Positions 22,828 to 34,625 are shown, counted from the stretch's first letter. The stretch is DNA of 64,000 nucleotides from Epiperipatus broadwayi (GCA_028023455.1 JAQFVV010012476.1:4720094-4784093), one strand, 5' to 3'. Notes: generated by a model not told the origin, from the sequence alone. Numbers and translations: made by a program.

Positions 22828-25090
22828 TGTGCCGCTTCGTTCATGTGTTTTAGGTACGAACCCTTTGCCGCGGGTTTGTCTTTTTCAGTCATAATAAAAA
22901 ATTAGTATATTTTATGTTTTGTAAATCAATAGGTAAGATCGTATATAAATGTCACAAACCATGAGATAATATTCGTGGGGCGGTTTGTGGATTTATATCA
23001 ATTTAATTTAAAGTTTATTGGGTTTTGTTTGATTTTAGTTTTTTTTAAAATTGTAAAAGTGTTTAAAATACTGATCAAAGTCACATTCCTTTGATCAGTG
23101 TTTTATTAAAATCTAAATTACAAAATGTGGATTAAATTGTATTCGAAATAGTAAAAATGAGATTTGATTCGGCAATTTAAGGTAAAGAAAAGGGGAAGTA
23201 TAAGTGGTGGAGGGTGGGAGTAGGAGGAGCTAAACACAAAAACCAGGCAAGGTCAACGGGGCCATCTTAGAGAAAGATTCTAACTTTGACGTGGTTGGAG
23301 AGGTAGTCTTCCGACATCTCTGCAGCTGCTAGAGTAATTCCTAGAACTTTGTTAAGAAGCTCACCTGTAAACCACAATGTTGATGGGCTAAGTGCCAGGA
23401 GCTGATCTCTGCCCTGCCAAATTGAATCTTCGTGCCGCTGACTGATCATGTTGTTTGTGCTTCATAGTTTCCAGCTTCCAATCTCCAAATTGACAATGCC
23501 TTGCAAATAACTTTCAATATGCGCCTACGTTAGGCCGAAATATCAATCGGAAAAGCCAAACCGGATGAAGAAAGAAGAGTAACTGTGTTACACGAACTTT
23601 TAACTTTCTCCCAGCTTAATGTTATCAATCAAATAAAGTACATGTAAGTTTTTATGTTGTTTATAATGCTATTGTTTAACCTGTCAGTAAATTTTCTTTT
23701 CCTTTTAATCCTCCGCTCTAGTCTTTAGAAATAATTTATAAAAATTGTAATTAAGAGTAATAATAATTTAAATGAATGCATTTATATTTTTTTTTGGGCG
23801 CATAAACAAACGATGCCAATAGTAATATTTCCCAACTCTGTGTAAAACTAGTGTACAATAATGAGCAAGTTATTTTAAAAGTAAATTTCGTTTTCTGAAT
23901 TAAATATTCTTTTATATTTGAGTTGGTAAATGTTGAATCCCTTTATTATTCTATTTTAAGTGGTCTATAATTGCATCAAGGTTCAATGTTAAATATATAT
24001 ATTGGTTTTAAAATGTTATATTAATGTCATGTATGATATGAGAAATAACTCACTGTATGATTTAATACTATCACCCCGCCTGTCAACCTGGGAGGGTTAA
24101 GGGTCTCCAGAGTAAATTTAATTAATTATTGTTCTCGCGGTCAGTTTAATTCCGCATATTTTATTGGGATAAGGATCTCAGCCGGTGGCGTAGAAACAGA
24201 CGAATAGATTCCAGGTTTTGTATAATTTCTTTTAAAAATCCACTTCACTCCTGATGTCTGTGGCAATGCCTTCCTCGCTGAAGTTGCGCTCGCCATCTAC
24301 CATTGGGGATTAAAGCAGTTTCTTCCCAGGTTATCTCTTGGATCACGGGTACCCTCGGGCCCAGCTACTTGGGGGCACTAACCTTGTCAAAGTACACGCC
24401 CGGTATTCCTAATGCACCGCAATGTTATTAGGCTTTTGAATATAGGCAACCACCAGTACATCTATCTTCCATGCCGTATTTATATAAAACCACCTCCAAC
24501 TGTCCATCTACGTAGTTCGAGTCTATTCGAATAAAATAAGTAAATAAAAAAAAACTTAGAGAAATATCTTTTCAAGGTTCAAATACTCTGATTCTCTTGG
24601 CCACTCACTCATTCACCACACAGCTATTGGCATGAGTTTGTTCACTAGATAAAAAGATTGTTAAAGACTAGTAGCTAAATACAAGAGGATTCATGGAAGT
24701 CTTACCGATTGTTGAACGCTATATTTATATGTTTTCTAATTGTTCTTATTAAACACTTTATTTAATCTACTTTTTTTGTCCTCCACCCTTATTACTCTCT
24801 AAGTCTAGGTAGCCACTTCTGTGTCTGTATTGGCAACTAAAATATACGTTACATGAATGACGTTTCAAAATCTAGAGTATAATAAATATATATATCATTA
24901 ACTGTAAGAATTTGTCTATGTTCTGAGCTGAGCTAGAAAGGGATAACCCCTGTTATAAAGTCATCATCGGTTGGTCATACGGGTGTTTGGGTTTGAATTC
25001 AGTTGGATTTTGGAATTTATTCTTAAACGCGGATTGGGTTTGAACTCGGGTACTGTGTATGAGTAAGCGTGGTGGATTTATACCGGTACA
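22828..25090 (+). mobile_element. Probable solo LTR, 2.26 kb
   Basis: Starts TGTGCCGC, ends GGTACA and is flanked by ATATAT on both sides (22822-22827 and 25091-25096); the 4-6 bp of duplication cannot be fixed exactly because the site is AT-repetitive. It interrupts a LINE frame. It holds no retroviral-type gene. A TATATAAAA at 24481-24489 and an AATAAA at 24530-24535 give a promoter/polyadenylation pair in the + orientation. It is clearly richer in G+C at 23.2-23.6 and 24.1-24.5 kb than its surroundings, and a strong hairpin (CTGATCAAAG / CTTTGATCAG) lies at about 23070-23105. A solo LTR from recombination between two LTRs is the simplest reading; another TG...CA non-autonomous element is possible. 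Confidence 0.65.
24481..24535 (+). promoter_or_regulatory. TATA box and AATAAA inside the presumed LTR
   Basis: TATATAAAA at 24481-24489, with AATAAA 41 bases further at 24530. This close arrangement is typical of a short R region, where an LTR both starts and polyadenylates its RNA. Confidence 0.4.
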
Positions 25091-25595
25091 ATATATAAAA
25101 ATAAACAGAATATTAGGTGCAAGTTAATATATGATAATAGTAAGGAAAGTAGTTTATTGTTTAAGGCTCAAATGGGATCTTTAGCAACAAGGGAATATAC
25201 ATGCAAATGGAAAAATATGGGTGATTTAGTCTGTAAGTTATGTAAGGAAGGAATAGAAAATATTAAGCATCTGTTAATTGAATGTAAATGATTGAAAAAC
25301 AGAAAGGGTGCATATAATGAAGTTATAGAAGAATAAATATGAAATAAGTGATTATACAGAAAGTGAATTATTGGTTTTTATGCTGGGTTTGGGAAAAGAT
25401 AAAGGGGATTTAGATATAAAGATTATAGAATTGACAAAGATTATGTTGTGGAAATGGGATGGAGCAGAATATGGGAAAATTTAGAGTGTGGAGTGGAAAA
25501 TAAAGGGGCTAACAGGTTTATCTGGGCATAAAACTGAGATATTCTTGACTTCGTTTAAGGAGAAGCCACAATACATCACATTACATCACATTACT
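25091..25595 (+). pseudogene. LINE ORF2 C-terminus, right part of the split copy
   Basis: Continues the LINE from 22827. It has a Cys/His knuckle (CKLCKEGIENIKHLLIEC, about 25222-25288) followed by a decayed segment matching the 1.03-1.3 kb copy (GFGK...GFRYKDYRIDKDYVVEMG, about 25388-25462). It ends GAGAAGCCACAATACATCACATTACATCACATTA, a CATCA-type tail. Multiple stops. Confidence 0.75.
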
Positions 25596-25994
25596 GTTAA
25601 TAAAAGTATTTGATGCACAGTAGTAAATGCAGCATAATGAACCAAATTACTAAATTTAAGCTGAACAAGGCCACCCCATGGATCATCTCTTACTGTAAAA
25701 AGTACATTCTTGTCACAATCAAGAAAAGAATGTGTCATTTATTATTAATCTTCTTTTGTGGTTATTAATGTGCATCCAGTGAAGAACATCACTTATGATA
25801 TCAAAAAGTAATTGAATGATTTACTGTTTGGGAGTTCATAAGAAGTTCAAGTGTCCAAAGATACATAACTGCCTATGATGTCTAGACCACAAGCATCAGG
25901 ATCTGCCACCTACTACTGCACCTAAACACATAAGCCACTTAAGGTATTAATAAATTAATATTGAAATACAATTATTTTACATATACTTTTAAGC

Positions 25995-26200
25995 TAGATG
26001 TAATTAGAAGGGGTTTGAACCCAGACTTTCAAGCTCCATTTAGTCATCGATGCAGCATGAAAAATATATATTAGAGATCACTGATTTTTTGTGCATATAT
26101 GTAGTCATGTATCAGTTGTATAAGATAGAGTTGATAACTAAAGAGAGCTTGAAAGCCTGGGTTCAAATCCCCTCTAATTAAATATTTATAAGTAAATAAC
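25995..26200. mobile_element. Small foldback of the 'CTTTCAAGCTC' terminus family
   Basis: Left end TAATTAGAAGGGGTTTGAACC, then CAGACTTTCAAGCTC. The right end is its complement (GAGCTTGAAAGCCTGGG, then TTCAAATCCCC, then TCTAATTA). The centre keeps the 3' half of a hammerhead motif (GCAGCATGAAAAATATATATTAGAGATC from about 26053) without an intact 5' half. Confidence 0.7.
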
Positions 26201-26597
26201 ATAGAATAAACTATCATTATATAAATGATAATCTAATATATTTATTTATTTATAAAAAAAATTACAGAAAAGCTTTTTAGGCAAATATTTTGTGCCTTAT
26301 TGATATGATTGAAATCTTTCATAATTATTGAGAATGCTTTATCATAATTTTATTATTGGTTCTGGATAATTTAAAATAAGAAACAATAGATGTCACTATA
26401 TATGCAATGTAAATTAAAGCTTTAAAATACATTACAATCATACTGAAAAGGGCATAAAACATTTTCTGAAAAAAGCTTTTAAGTATTATTTTTATAAATA
26501 AATAAGAAATATAAAGGATTATAACTGTTCATTATTATATCTCAGCTTACCCTTAACTATCATGTGATTATCCTTGTTTATGCTTGCTCAAACTGTT

Positions 26598-27008
26598 CTA
26601 ACAGGAAAAACTCTCCATACAGTAGTGTCATTCAGTGCAAGCTGGAGTAATCAATGGATGCAAGAAGATTTGTGCCTTAAATCTCTATCTATGTCTAATC
26701 ATCCATTATACCCAGACTAGTTTCTAGCATGTGGCTTTCATCAGTGAGGAGTCTCACTGATATAAGGCACAAGCTAGAAACTGGTTTGGGGATACTAGAT
26801 GAGTAGGCACTAGATAGGGATTTCATGCACAAATCTTCTCTACATCCAAAGCTCCTCACTGATGAAAGCCACAAACTAGAAACCAATCTGGGGATACTAG
26901 ATGAGTAAGCACTATATAAGGATTTCATGCCAAAATCTTCTTGCATCTATTGATCACTCTGTCTTGCACTGGGTCACACTACTATATGAATAGTCTTGCC
27001 TGTTTTAC
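26598..27008. mobile_element. 'CTCTCCATAC' foldback with hammerhead-like cores
   Basis: Terminal inverted repeats: left TAACAGGAAAAACTCTCCAT, right complement ending CTTGCCTGTTTTA. Inside, a 70-bp block is tandemly duplicated (about 26772-26840 and 26872-26942). Two CTGATGA...GAAA arrangements occur: - strand 26744-26721 and + strand 26859-26882. Each is preceded by CTCCTCA and followed by TGA-rich sequence that could pair with it as helix I. Non-coding; the 83-codon antisense frame merely reflects the repeat. Confidence 0.7.
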
Positions 27009-27855
27009 CTTTGACTAATGAACTACTTGATATTCCATTATTTTCTTCATCAGAATAAGTATTCATCAGCACAGACCAATAGATATATGAATGATAACAT
27101 ACACCCAATAGCAGATATAGGCCAATGGGTGATAAATTATCATCATGGAAGAGGATCAAGTTACAAGTAGTTAGTCCAGTTGTAGGTAAAATGAGACAAG
27201 AACAATTTATAACATATATGGATGTTGCATGTTGTCTGCTATAGGGTTGTAGAAGTGAGGCAAATTCATATTAAAACTAGAAGCTGCTAGAACCTAAATT
27301 AGATATAAGGCAAGCTGTCACAGAACACTGAAAATATCATCATATCTATTCATAGGAAAAGCTGTTACAATATTGCTGAACATGGCAGGCAAGCTTAGAA
27401 GTGTGCTTAAACCTCCTTCCATTAATAGTTGCATGGCATATATACATCACCAATGGTATCAGGTGAAGATATAAAAGTTGTTTCTTATGTAAAATTTCTA
27501 TTATATCTGTTTCAGAATGTTGTTTGCAATGTTTTTTAATAGGTCACTTTAACAAATTCCTTTTTTTTAATTGGTTGTTTTATCAAATTAATGAATTTGA
27601 CAGCATTAGAAAAGAATAACTTATAAATAACTATGCCTAACTAAACTATAATTTATATTATGAGAAATTTATGAAAATGAAGTAATTCCACTCTTTACAT
27701 TTAATAATTCATAATATTTTATGTGATGGAAATAATTCTGCAATTAATAAAAAACACTTGGAAAAAATCAATACATGTGCTTTTAACTAAAGTATAAAAA
27801 TGAATAGATATAGTATTTAAATTGTGGAACAAATGTGATTTAAGTACATAAACTT

Positions 27856-28090
27856 ATACAATTTACTCAAACCACTTCAAACACTTTTTAGCAAAACTTT
27901 TTATTTGTACATATACATACACCTATGTTTCGACTGACCTGCAGTCTTCTTCAGAGCAAGTTTATTTTGATCTTCTAAAAAAAAGACTTGCTCTGAAGAA
28001 GACTGCAAGGCAGTTAAAACATAGGTGTATGTATATGTACAAATAAAGAGTTTTGCTAAAAAGTGTTTGAAGCAGTTGGATAAATTGTAT
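27856..28090. mobile_element. Foldback with a hammerhead-like hairpin in each arm
   Basis: Arms of about 105 bp: 27856-27960 and 27987-28090. On the minus strand the left arm reads CTGAAGA, then A plus a perfect GACTG-CAGGT-CAGTC hairpin, then GAAACATAGG. This fits the hammerhead core pattern CUGANGA...GAAA, with one extra A before helix II. The right arm has AGTTAAAAC in place of AGTCGAAAC, so it is decayed. Such GAAGACTGC...GTCGAAACA modules resemble the hammerhead motifs reported in Penelope-like elements. Confidence 0.65.
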
Positions 28091-29090
28091 TTATAGGATA
28101 TTATGGTAAAAATAAAGAAAAGTGGGATTTTGGTAATATAGTAAATTTATGTTGGAAATGTGATATTTAGTGATGGAAATAATAGATGTTATTGTTCAGT
28201 AATTACTTTTAATTTTAGTTAGCGTATAATTGAAGTTATGTAATCTGATATGCATAGTTCATGCCAATTCTGCTATTAATAGTTGCCTCAAATGCTGTCA
28301 AACTTACATATTGAATATAACAGGTATATTTACAAATTTAAATTTAAAAGCTTAATTTGATTATAAGGATTTTATTCAAAACAAATAATTCAGCAAAATA
28401 AAAAAAGTTTTTTAGAACAATCAATTAAAAAAAAAATAATACACAAACAACAGCCACCTTTAAAAAAAGACAGCCTTTATTGTCACAATTATTTATATAA
28501 TATTAAACTCTTTTGTATAATTTACATTAAATCTTAAAATTTTTTATTGAAGCAACCAATTAACAAAAATGTGGCCTATTTAGGCTGGGTACATCTTGTA
28601 TATATTATAAATATTTTTTTTAATTAAGAAATATTTAATTATATTTTTATGAGTCTATTTTTATTATAATCAGGCATGAACACGTCTGTTAGATAATGAT
28701 ATTTTATATTATTTTTAAAAAATTATAAAAAAAAAACAGCCCAACTGATCGTATTTGTTTCCATTTTTATGATAAATATTTATATATTTACAGAACTATA
28801 TAAATTCAGTAATGTCAAAAGTGAACAATACATATCATGACACATTTCAAGTTACTTTATTTTTTTATGCATTATCAAATTTTATATGAAAAGACAATAT
28901 AGTTAACAAAATTCAATAAATCTTGTAACATTTGACCCAATTTTACACAGAATTATGTAATAATAAATAACAAAAACAGTAGTATTTAGCATTACAACAA
29001 TATTATTTAGGTAAAGAAGTCAGGCATGCAAATAATATCCGTGAAAATAGAAAAGTACAGGAAATGATGGAAATATTATAGGTAAATAAT
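28091..29090. other. No gene recognised
   Basis: AT-rich with short poly(A) runs. No coding or RNA feature that I can support. Confidence 0.45.
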
Positions 29091-29094
29091 ATTT

Positions 29095-29690
29095 CTATTG
29101 TGTAATTTTTACTACACCACTCTCATTCAAGGTAGAATCTGGCTTCTACTTACCTTAATCATCTTGTGGAGGGATGTAATCATAAAAATATGACCAAAAA
29201 ATATGAAAAAGATGCAATCCCTCAAGAAGCACATTTTTTTCTAAACCAGCACTCATAAGTTGACCCAGATATCTCTTACATATCCTTATCATTGCTCAGG
29301 ATATATTCATAGCTAATTACTGCAGTTTAATTGATAAGTATCAAAGTTTCTTATCATCACAATCTTGACCCAAACCACTTAATGAGTATATATTAATAAA
29401 TTTTTATTAGACATTCATTAGACTAAAGATTATCCACTTAATATATAATATTTCTGTAATGTAGTAATTGGCTACATATACTGAGTGACAAATATATGTC
29501 TAAGAGATTGTGATCTGGGCCAACTGATGAGTGCTAGTTCAATACAAATGTGGTGCACCTTGGAAACTTTTGTATATGTCTTTGGTCATATGTTCATGGT
29601 TAAATCCTTCCACAAGATGGTAAAAGTAGATAGAAACCAGTCCTTACTTTGCAAGAGAATGATGTTATGAAAATTACACTACAGAAATAG
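29095..29690. mobile_element. Hammerhead-family foldback (inverted dimer)
   Basis: Terminal inverted repeats begin TGTAATTTTTACTACACCAC at 29101 and close with the complement near 29668-29690. The left arm contains a decayed - strand motif (TCATAAG at 29253-29259, complement CTTATGA). The right arm contains a + strand motif with CTGATGA at 29524-29530, followed by GTGCTAGTTCAATAC and AAAT instead of GAAA. Termini related to this one occur at 33.87 and 41.26 kb. Confidence 0.65.
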
Positions 29691-29699
29691 TGAATAACC

Positions 29700-31540
29700 T
29701 CTAAATCTAATGGCTGACTAATAAAACTTATTAAATACAAAAAATGGAGAAAAAAATAAATTACTGATAAAAAATATATACCAAATGTCCAAAATAGTAA
29801 GAATAAATCAGATAACTGTAAAAATATAATATTAATATTTAAGAAAGAAAATATTGAAAATTCAGACAAATAATCAATCTCCTACTAATATTAGGCAAAG
29901 TTTTTAAACACTATTATTACTTTCATAAACAAAAACTGCTGAATTTAAGCCAGCAAAAAACAAAAAAACAACAACAATAACAAGTTATAAAACACTATTA
30001 ATCACATCAAAGCGTTAAGAAAGGCTATAATAGACCATCCAGTATAAATTAAAATTTTGCAAAAATGTGTAAATTATGAAAAAACTTTTGACTATGTTTC
30101 CATGGCGATTAAAACTTTAGAATATCAAGTATAGACCCATACAACTTTATCAGAGCCTTAAAAATATTGATAAAAAGCAACAATAGTGATTATATATGTG
30201 GGTAAATGTTGGCCTATTTCCATTATCATTGTTTTGGTTAAGATATTGGTCATTTATTATGATGTTTATTATTCAATTATATATAAAAGGCAGTGAATAC
30301 CAGGAGAAATCACATAGTTCTGAAATATACATATATATATAAAGCACAGAAAAATGGTGTCTGTGTATATAAATATAATTTTTCTTCAGTTTATTTAAGT
30401 GTTTTTATTTAAAGTGTGAAGACGAAAGAAACATTTCACAACAAAAGCATTCGAATATAAAAAATGAATTGTTAGACAATTCCGTGGAGAATATTATTAA
30501 ATTATTGATAAAATGGGAAATGTAGGAAGGAAACATGGGGAAGATATGCTAATAAGTCCTGTTCTGTAAATTGCAAAATTTGCAACTTATTAATGATGGG
30601 TTTGAAAAAGCTGAGAAATGTTTAATTTGTTTTGAATAATTTTAAATTATAAAGTGTTCAAACCTCATTGATATTAATAAAAAAAAAAACAATTTAAATA
30701 AGCAACGTTGTTGTATTAATGACTCGTATTCACAACCGTCTAATTAATAAAGAAAATGAAAACCTGGAGGGAAAAATTGAAGTAATTATAGTCTATTTGA
30801 AGAAGTTTATTTGAAAAAAGGGAATACTAAAAGTCTTAGGTTTTTGCATTGTATTTTAGGAATGGGGGGGGGGGGGATTTTCGTATGTCTATTTGACTTT
30901 GTTCGCTCTTCTTGTCTTCAGTTTGTCTTCCTCTCATTTACATTTAAAAAAATAAAAATGCACAAAAGCATCTTCTGGTCTTGACTTTTATGTTATTGCT
31001 ATTAAATTGATTTATTTATCTTACAAATATGTGTTTTATTAGGAAAAGTGAGATGCGACAAAAATCCGATCACGAGAATTCATTCTCTGCCCTTTAAAAC
31101 TTGTGAATATTTGTTTTATTGAACCCAAGGAAGAAAGGTGTGCTAGTTCACTGCATATATAGAGCTGACTTTAAGTCTTTAGTTCAGCAGGTGTGCAGGA
31201 GAGTTCTGCATCTCGGGTTAGTACTCTCAACTCCGCACACACATATAAAAAATCAGAGTAAAGACAACTTTTTAGACAAGTCTTATCGTGTTGTAAAAGA
31301 GAGATCTGTTGGAATGTCTTAAATAATTATGAATTGTACTCAGCTGTTAAATTGATGGTGTTTGGGGTGAATTCAAGAGTTAATTGTAACATATTTCATT
31401 TTGGCAAATTGAGTAGAACTGTTGTCCTGTGTAGTTTAATGCAGTATTAATGTGTGAAAGCTGAAGTTCAAGGTCAATGAGTTGCCAAATCATCTCTATT
31501 CGTTCTAGTGCTAGAAAGTCTCATGAATTCCAAAACAATT
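29700..31540. other. No gene recognised
   Basis: AT-rich, with a G13 tract at about 30865-30877. A 67-codon frame at 31119-31322 has no recognisable motif and no splice context that I trust. Confidence 0.4.
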
Positions 31541-31543
31541 GCA

Positions 31544-31544
<1 letters not shown>

Positions 31545-31635
<91 letters not shown>

Positions 31636-31655
31636 CAGCAGCAGCAGCAGTAGTA
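31545..31655. repeat. ATT / AGT / AGC microsatellite
   Basis: (ATT)n to 31592, (AGT)n to about 31635, then a few AGC units. Directly abuts the foldback that starts at 31662. Confidence 0.95.
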
Positions 31656-31659
31656 TTAA

Positions 31660-32327
31660 ATTCTCCATATAATAGTGCCACCTAATGCAATCTATTGTAA
31701 TCAATAAATGCAGGAAGGTGTGCATAAAATTCTTATCTAGTGCTTATTCATCCAACATTCCCAGCTAGCTAGTTTCTAGCATTTGAGAGCACTGCACCTA
31801 GACCTTAGGATCTAATGCAACCCTTCAGAAGCCACCTTTTACCTGTTTGGTTAACTATAAATCTAGGAGCCCAAGATAAAAAACACCATAATGTTTCCAA
31901 CCCAAGATCATTTGCTTGTATAGTCATAAAGATCTAAACTCAACTCAGCATTCATATATTTTGGTGTCTTTGATTTTTCAAAAACCACAGGCACCATTAT
32001 CCTATGGATGGATAGATATAAAACGATCAAAATATGATCACTATTTCATATGCTTACACATAATGTTGGGCACCTAGCTTTATAGTTAACCCAATAGATA
32101 AAAAGTTGATGGTGGAGGGTTGCATTAGATACTAAGATCTAAGCACAGTGTTCTCAAATCCAAGGCTCCTCACTGATGAACACCAATAGCTAGAAACTAA
32201 TCTGGGAATGTTGGATGAATAGATACTAAGAATTTTATGCACAAATCTTCCTGAATTCATTGATTACAAAAACTTGCACTTGGTGGCACTGCCAAATGGC
32301 GAGTTTGGGATTCTTATTAACAGCATG
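31660..32327. mobile_element. Longest 'CTCTCCATAC' family foldback
   Basis: Left end AAATTCTCCATATAATAGTGCC, right end complement near 32275-32315 (TTGCACTTGGTGGCAC...GGCGAGTTTGG). The arms also match internally: 'GCACTGCACCTAGACC' and 'AACCCTTCAGAAGCC' on the left, 'GGGTTGCATTAGATACTAAG' on the right. A CTGATGA...GAAA arrangement lies at 32173-32196. The element is bracketed by complementary trinucleotide arrays, (ATT)n on the left and (AAT)n on the right. Confidence 0.7.
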
Positions 32328-32331
32328 TTTG

Positions 32332-32434
<103 letters not shown>

Positions 32435-32771
32435 CTATTATACTCAGATAGTCACTTTGTTAATTGAATGTCATATGACTTTCCGAATAAATGACTATAA
32501 AATTTATTATAGTTGTTTTATGCTGTTAATATCTTTTAATTTGAAATAAATAATTTTTATACATAAAAATCTGTTTGATGTCAAATTATTTAAGGAAGAT
32601 ATGTGTATAATTTTCATTTTTAACTTTTCAATAATCACTTATGTAAGGACTTTAGTTTGTAGTAATATTTGAATTTGGCATTATAGATGTCACTGTATAA
32701 TATATTGGACTGTGTATTACACATACAAAACGTTAAGTTGTCATCAGCTAACTGTTTTCCAAATTGGTAGT

Positions 32772-32890
32772 ACAATAACCAAAGTTTATTAAACTAACAG
32801 AATATTCCCAATCTGTTGCCAAGACAATATAAAGTTGTCTTGACAACAGATTGTGGATATTCAATTTGTTTTTTAAGCTTTGACTGTTAT
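32772..32890. repeat. Long imperfect hairpin, pre-miRNA-sized core
   Basis: 32800-32827 pairs with 32835-32862 at 25 of 28 positions around a 7-base loop (TATAAAG). Weaker pairing extends about 28 bases further on both sides. The core transcript would be 63 nt, in the range of a microRNA precursor, but a tiny MITE is equally possible. Confidence 0.6.
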
Positions 32891-32894
32891 GTGT

Positions 32895-34285
32895 GTTTTT
32901 TATACATATATAGCAATTATACCAAATATTAAAAATTATGTGCAACTTGTAATATAAATATATATATATATATATATTAATTTTACATAGTCTTTTTCGA
33001 TGTATGACTTATTGCCCTTTGACATTTGAAAAGGGTACTAAATCATGTGCAAAAAAGGGCTTTTTATGTATAATTAATATATATTACATGTTGTATATGA
33101 TTTTTACTATTAATTATAATTTATATAGAAGAACAGCATATTGGATTTCATTATTTTTATTTTTAGACAAAGTGATTTACACTCATTTATTGTTAATATA
33201 AACAAATGAACTGCTACATAGTTATCATAATTTTGTCATCTTTTAAAATGAGAAAGTTTCTTACCACTTTTCCAAACTTATATATTGGCATCTTACTTAA
33301 ATCACAACATCTAAAAAGAGAATGTTATTAGTCAACATATTCAAGTTAAATTGATTTTGAATGGAATGATATTTATATTTAAAGGGCAGAGTTAATTCTA
33401 TATGCTTTAAAAACAAATAGATAATTAGAATGCCAATTAGATGTGATAAATAAAGCGTTGCACATCAAGCTGTGTTTATATAATATTTATGAAATAATAA
33501 ATAATCGTTTGTGTTGGGAGAGTAATATTGATATATTTAAAAATAAAATATATAAAATAAAAAATAAAAAAATGATAAATAAAAAATGGATATTGAGTTT
33601 ATTTGACTAAATACATTCGAAGGAATACCTTCATTATCAAAGCTGTAGGCTAAATAATTTTATTTGGGTGAAATATATATCGCATATATATTACTCATTG
33701 CAATTTCATTTGTGATATGATTTAAGCAAATTACATGTAAAAATCCAGTGAATTATTTATATTTACTTATAAATGTGCATGTAATTTTTCTAATTGTTAT
33801 ATTTATATTGTACATTAATATTTTTTTATTAAATTAGACATTGTCCACTCTATAAATAATATTTTTGTCATGTAATTTTCACTACACCACTCTCACATAA
33901 GGTACACTTTACAGGAAAAGCCTGTTTATTTATTAAAATATTTAGTAATTTGAAATATTTCCAATTTCCACACTGCTAAAGTATTAATGTCTGATTAACT
34001 ATTATAATGAAATTTTAGGTATTAAATAAATTGTGGATTCACTTTTGATTTAAGGCAGCTCAGCCAAATGATATTTCTAGATAGTTGTTATTTTACTTTG
34101 CATTTTCTCTTTGTGTTTATAATTGTTATTTTGTTTAAATTACATATCTAAATTTTATCTATAAAAATATAGCTAAAATATAAATATTTGGATCTTAAGG
34201 CTGAGAAAAATCTTTTAATATATGCACAATAGAACTCAAAAATAATCAGAATTTTGTAATAAAAAAATTTTATATTTATTTTTAA
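32895..34285. other. No gene recognised
   Basis: AT-rich. A fragment at 33865-33905 (TGTAATTTTCACTACACCAC) matches the terminus of the 29.1-kb hammerhead foldback. Nothing else assignable. Confidence 0.4.
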
Positions 34286-34289
34286 GTAT

Positions 34290-34625
34290 GCAAATAGAAT
34301 CACTTTAAAAAGTATATTCTATTTAATGCAATATACTGATCTAAACCAGTTTGTCATATTTCAAAGTAGTCCAAAAACACTTTCAAAGTGAGGCACTTTA
34401 AAACTTCTGTTATTTTTCAGCCCATTTCTAAGTCCACAAAAACAATTGACACATTTTTTCATTTGAGAGATTTAAAAAAATCACACAAAGTCAGATCAAG
34501 TAAATATCGATGATAGATAGGCTGGGTCATACTGAATTTAAGTAAAAGGTTGTTTAACACTCAAGTCTTTGAAAGATAACACTGTTGGGGTGAAGTTTGC
34601 ACTCTTTTCTTTGTGCAAAATGGGA
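34290..34625 (-). pseudogene. mariner-like (DD34D) transposase remnant
   Basis: On the minus strand (34610 to 34440) one frame reads, with stops, a segment like the mariner catalytic C-terminus. LSFKDLSVKQPFT (compare ...ALSVKEFL) is followed by YDPAYLSSIFT and, after a stop, SDF-FF (compare HPAYSPDLTPCDFFLF, the context of the last catalytic Asp). Another frame downstream resembles the following helical region. It is heavily mutated, and no terminal repeats were located. Similarity is from memory of the family pattern, so it needs a search. Confidence 0.5.

Noticed and set aside
26695-26946. 83-codon minus-strand frame with repeated SAYSSSIP
   Set aside because: The repeat reflects the duplicated arm of a foldback element; similar peptides appear at 37.5 kb in another copy.
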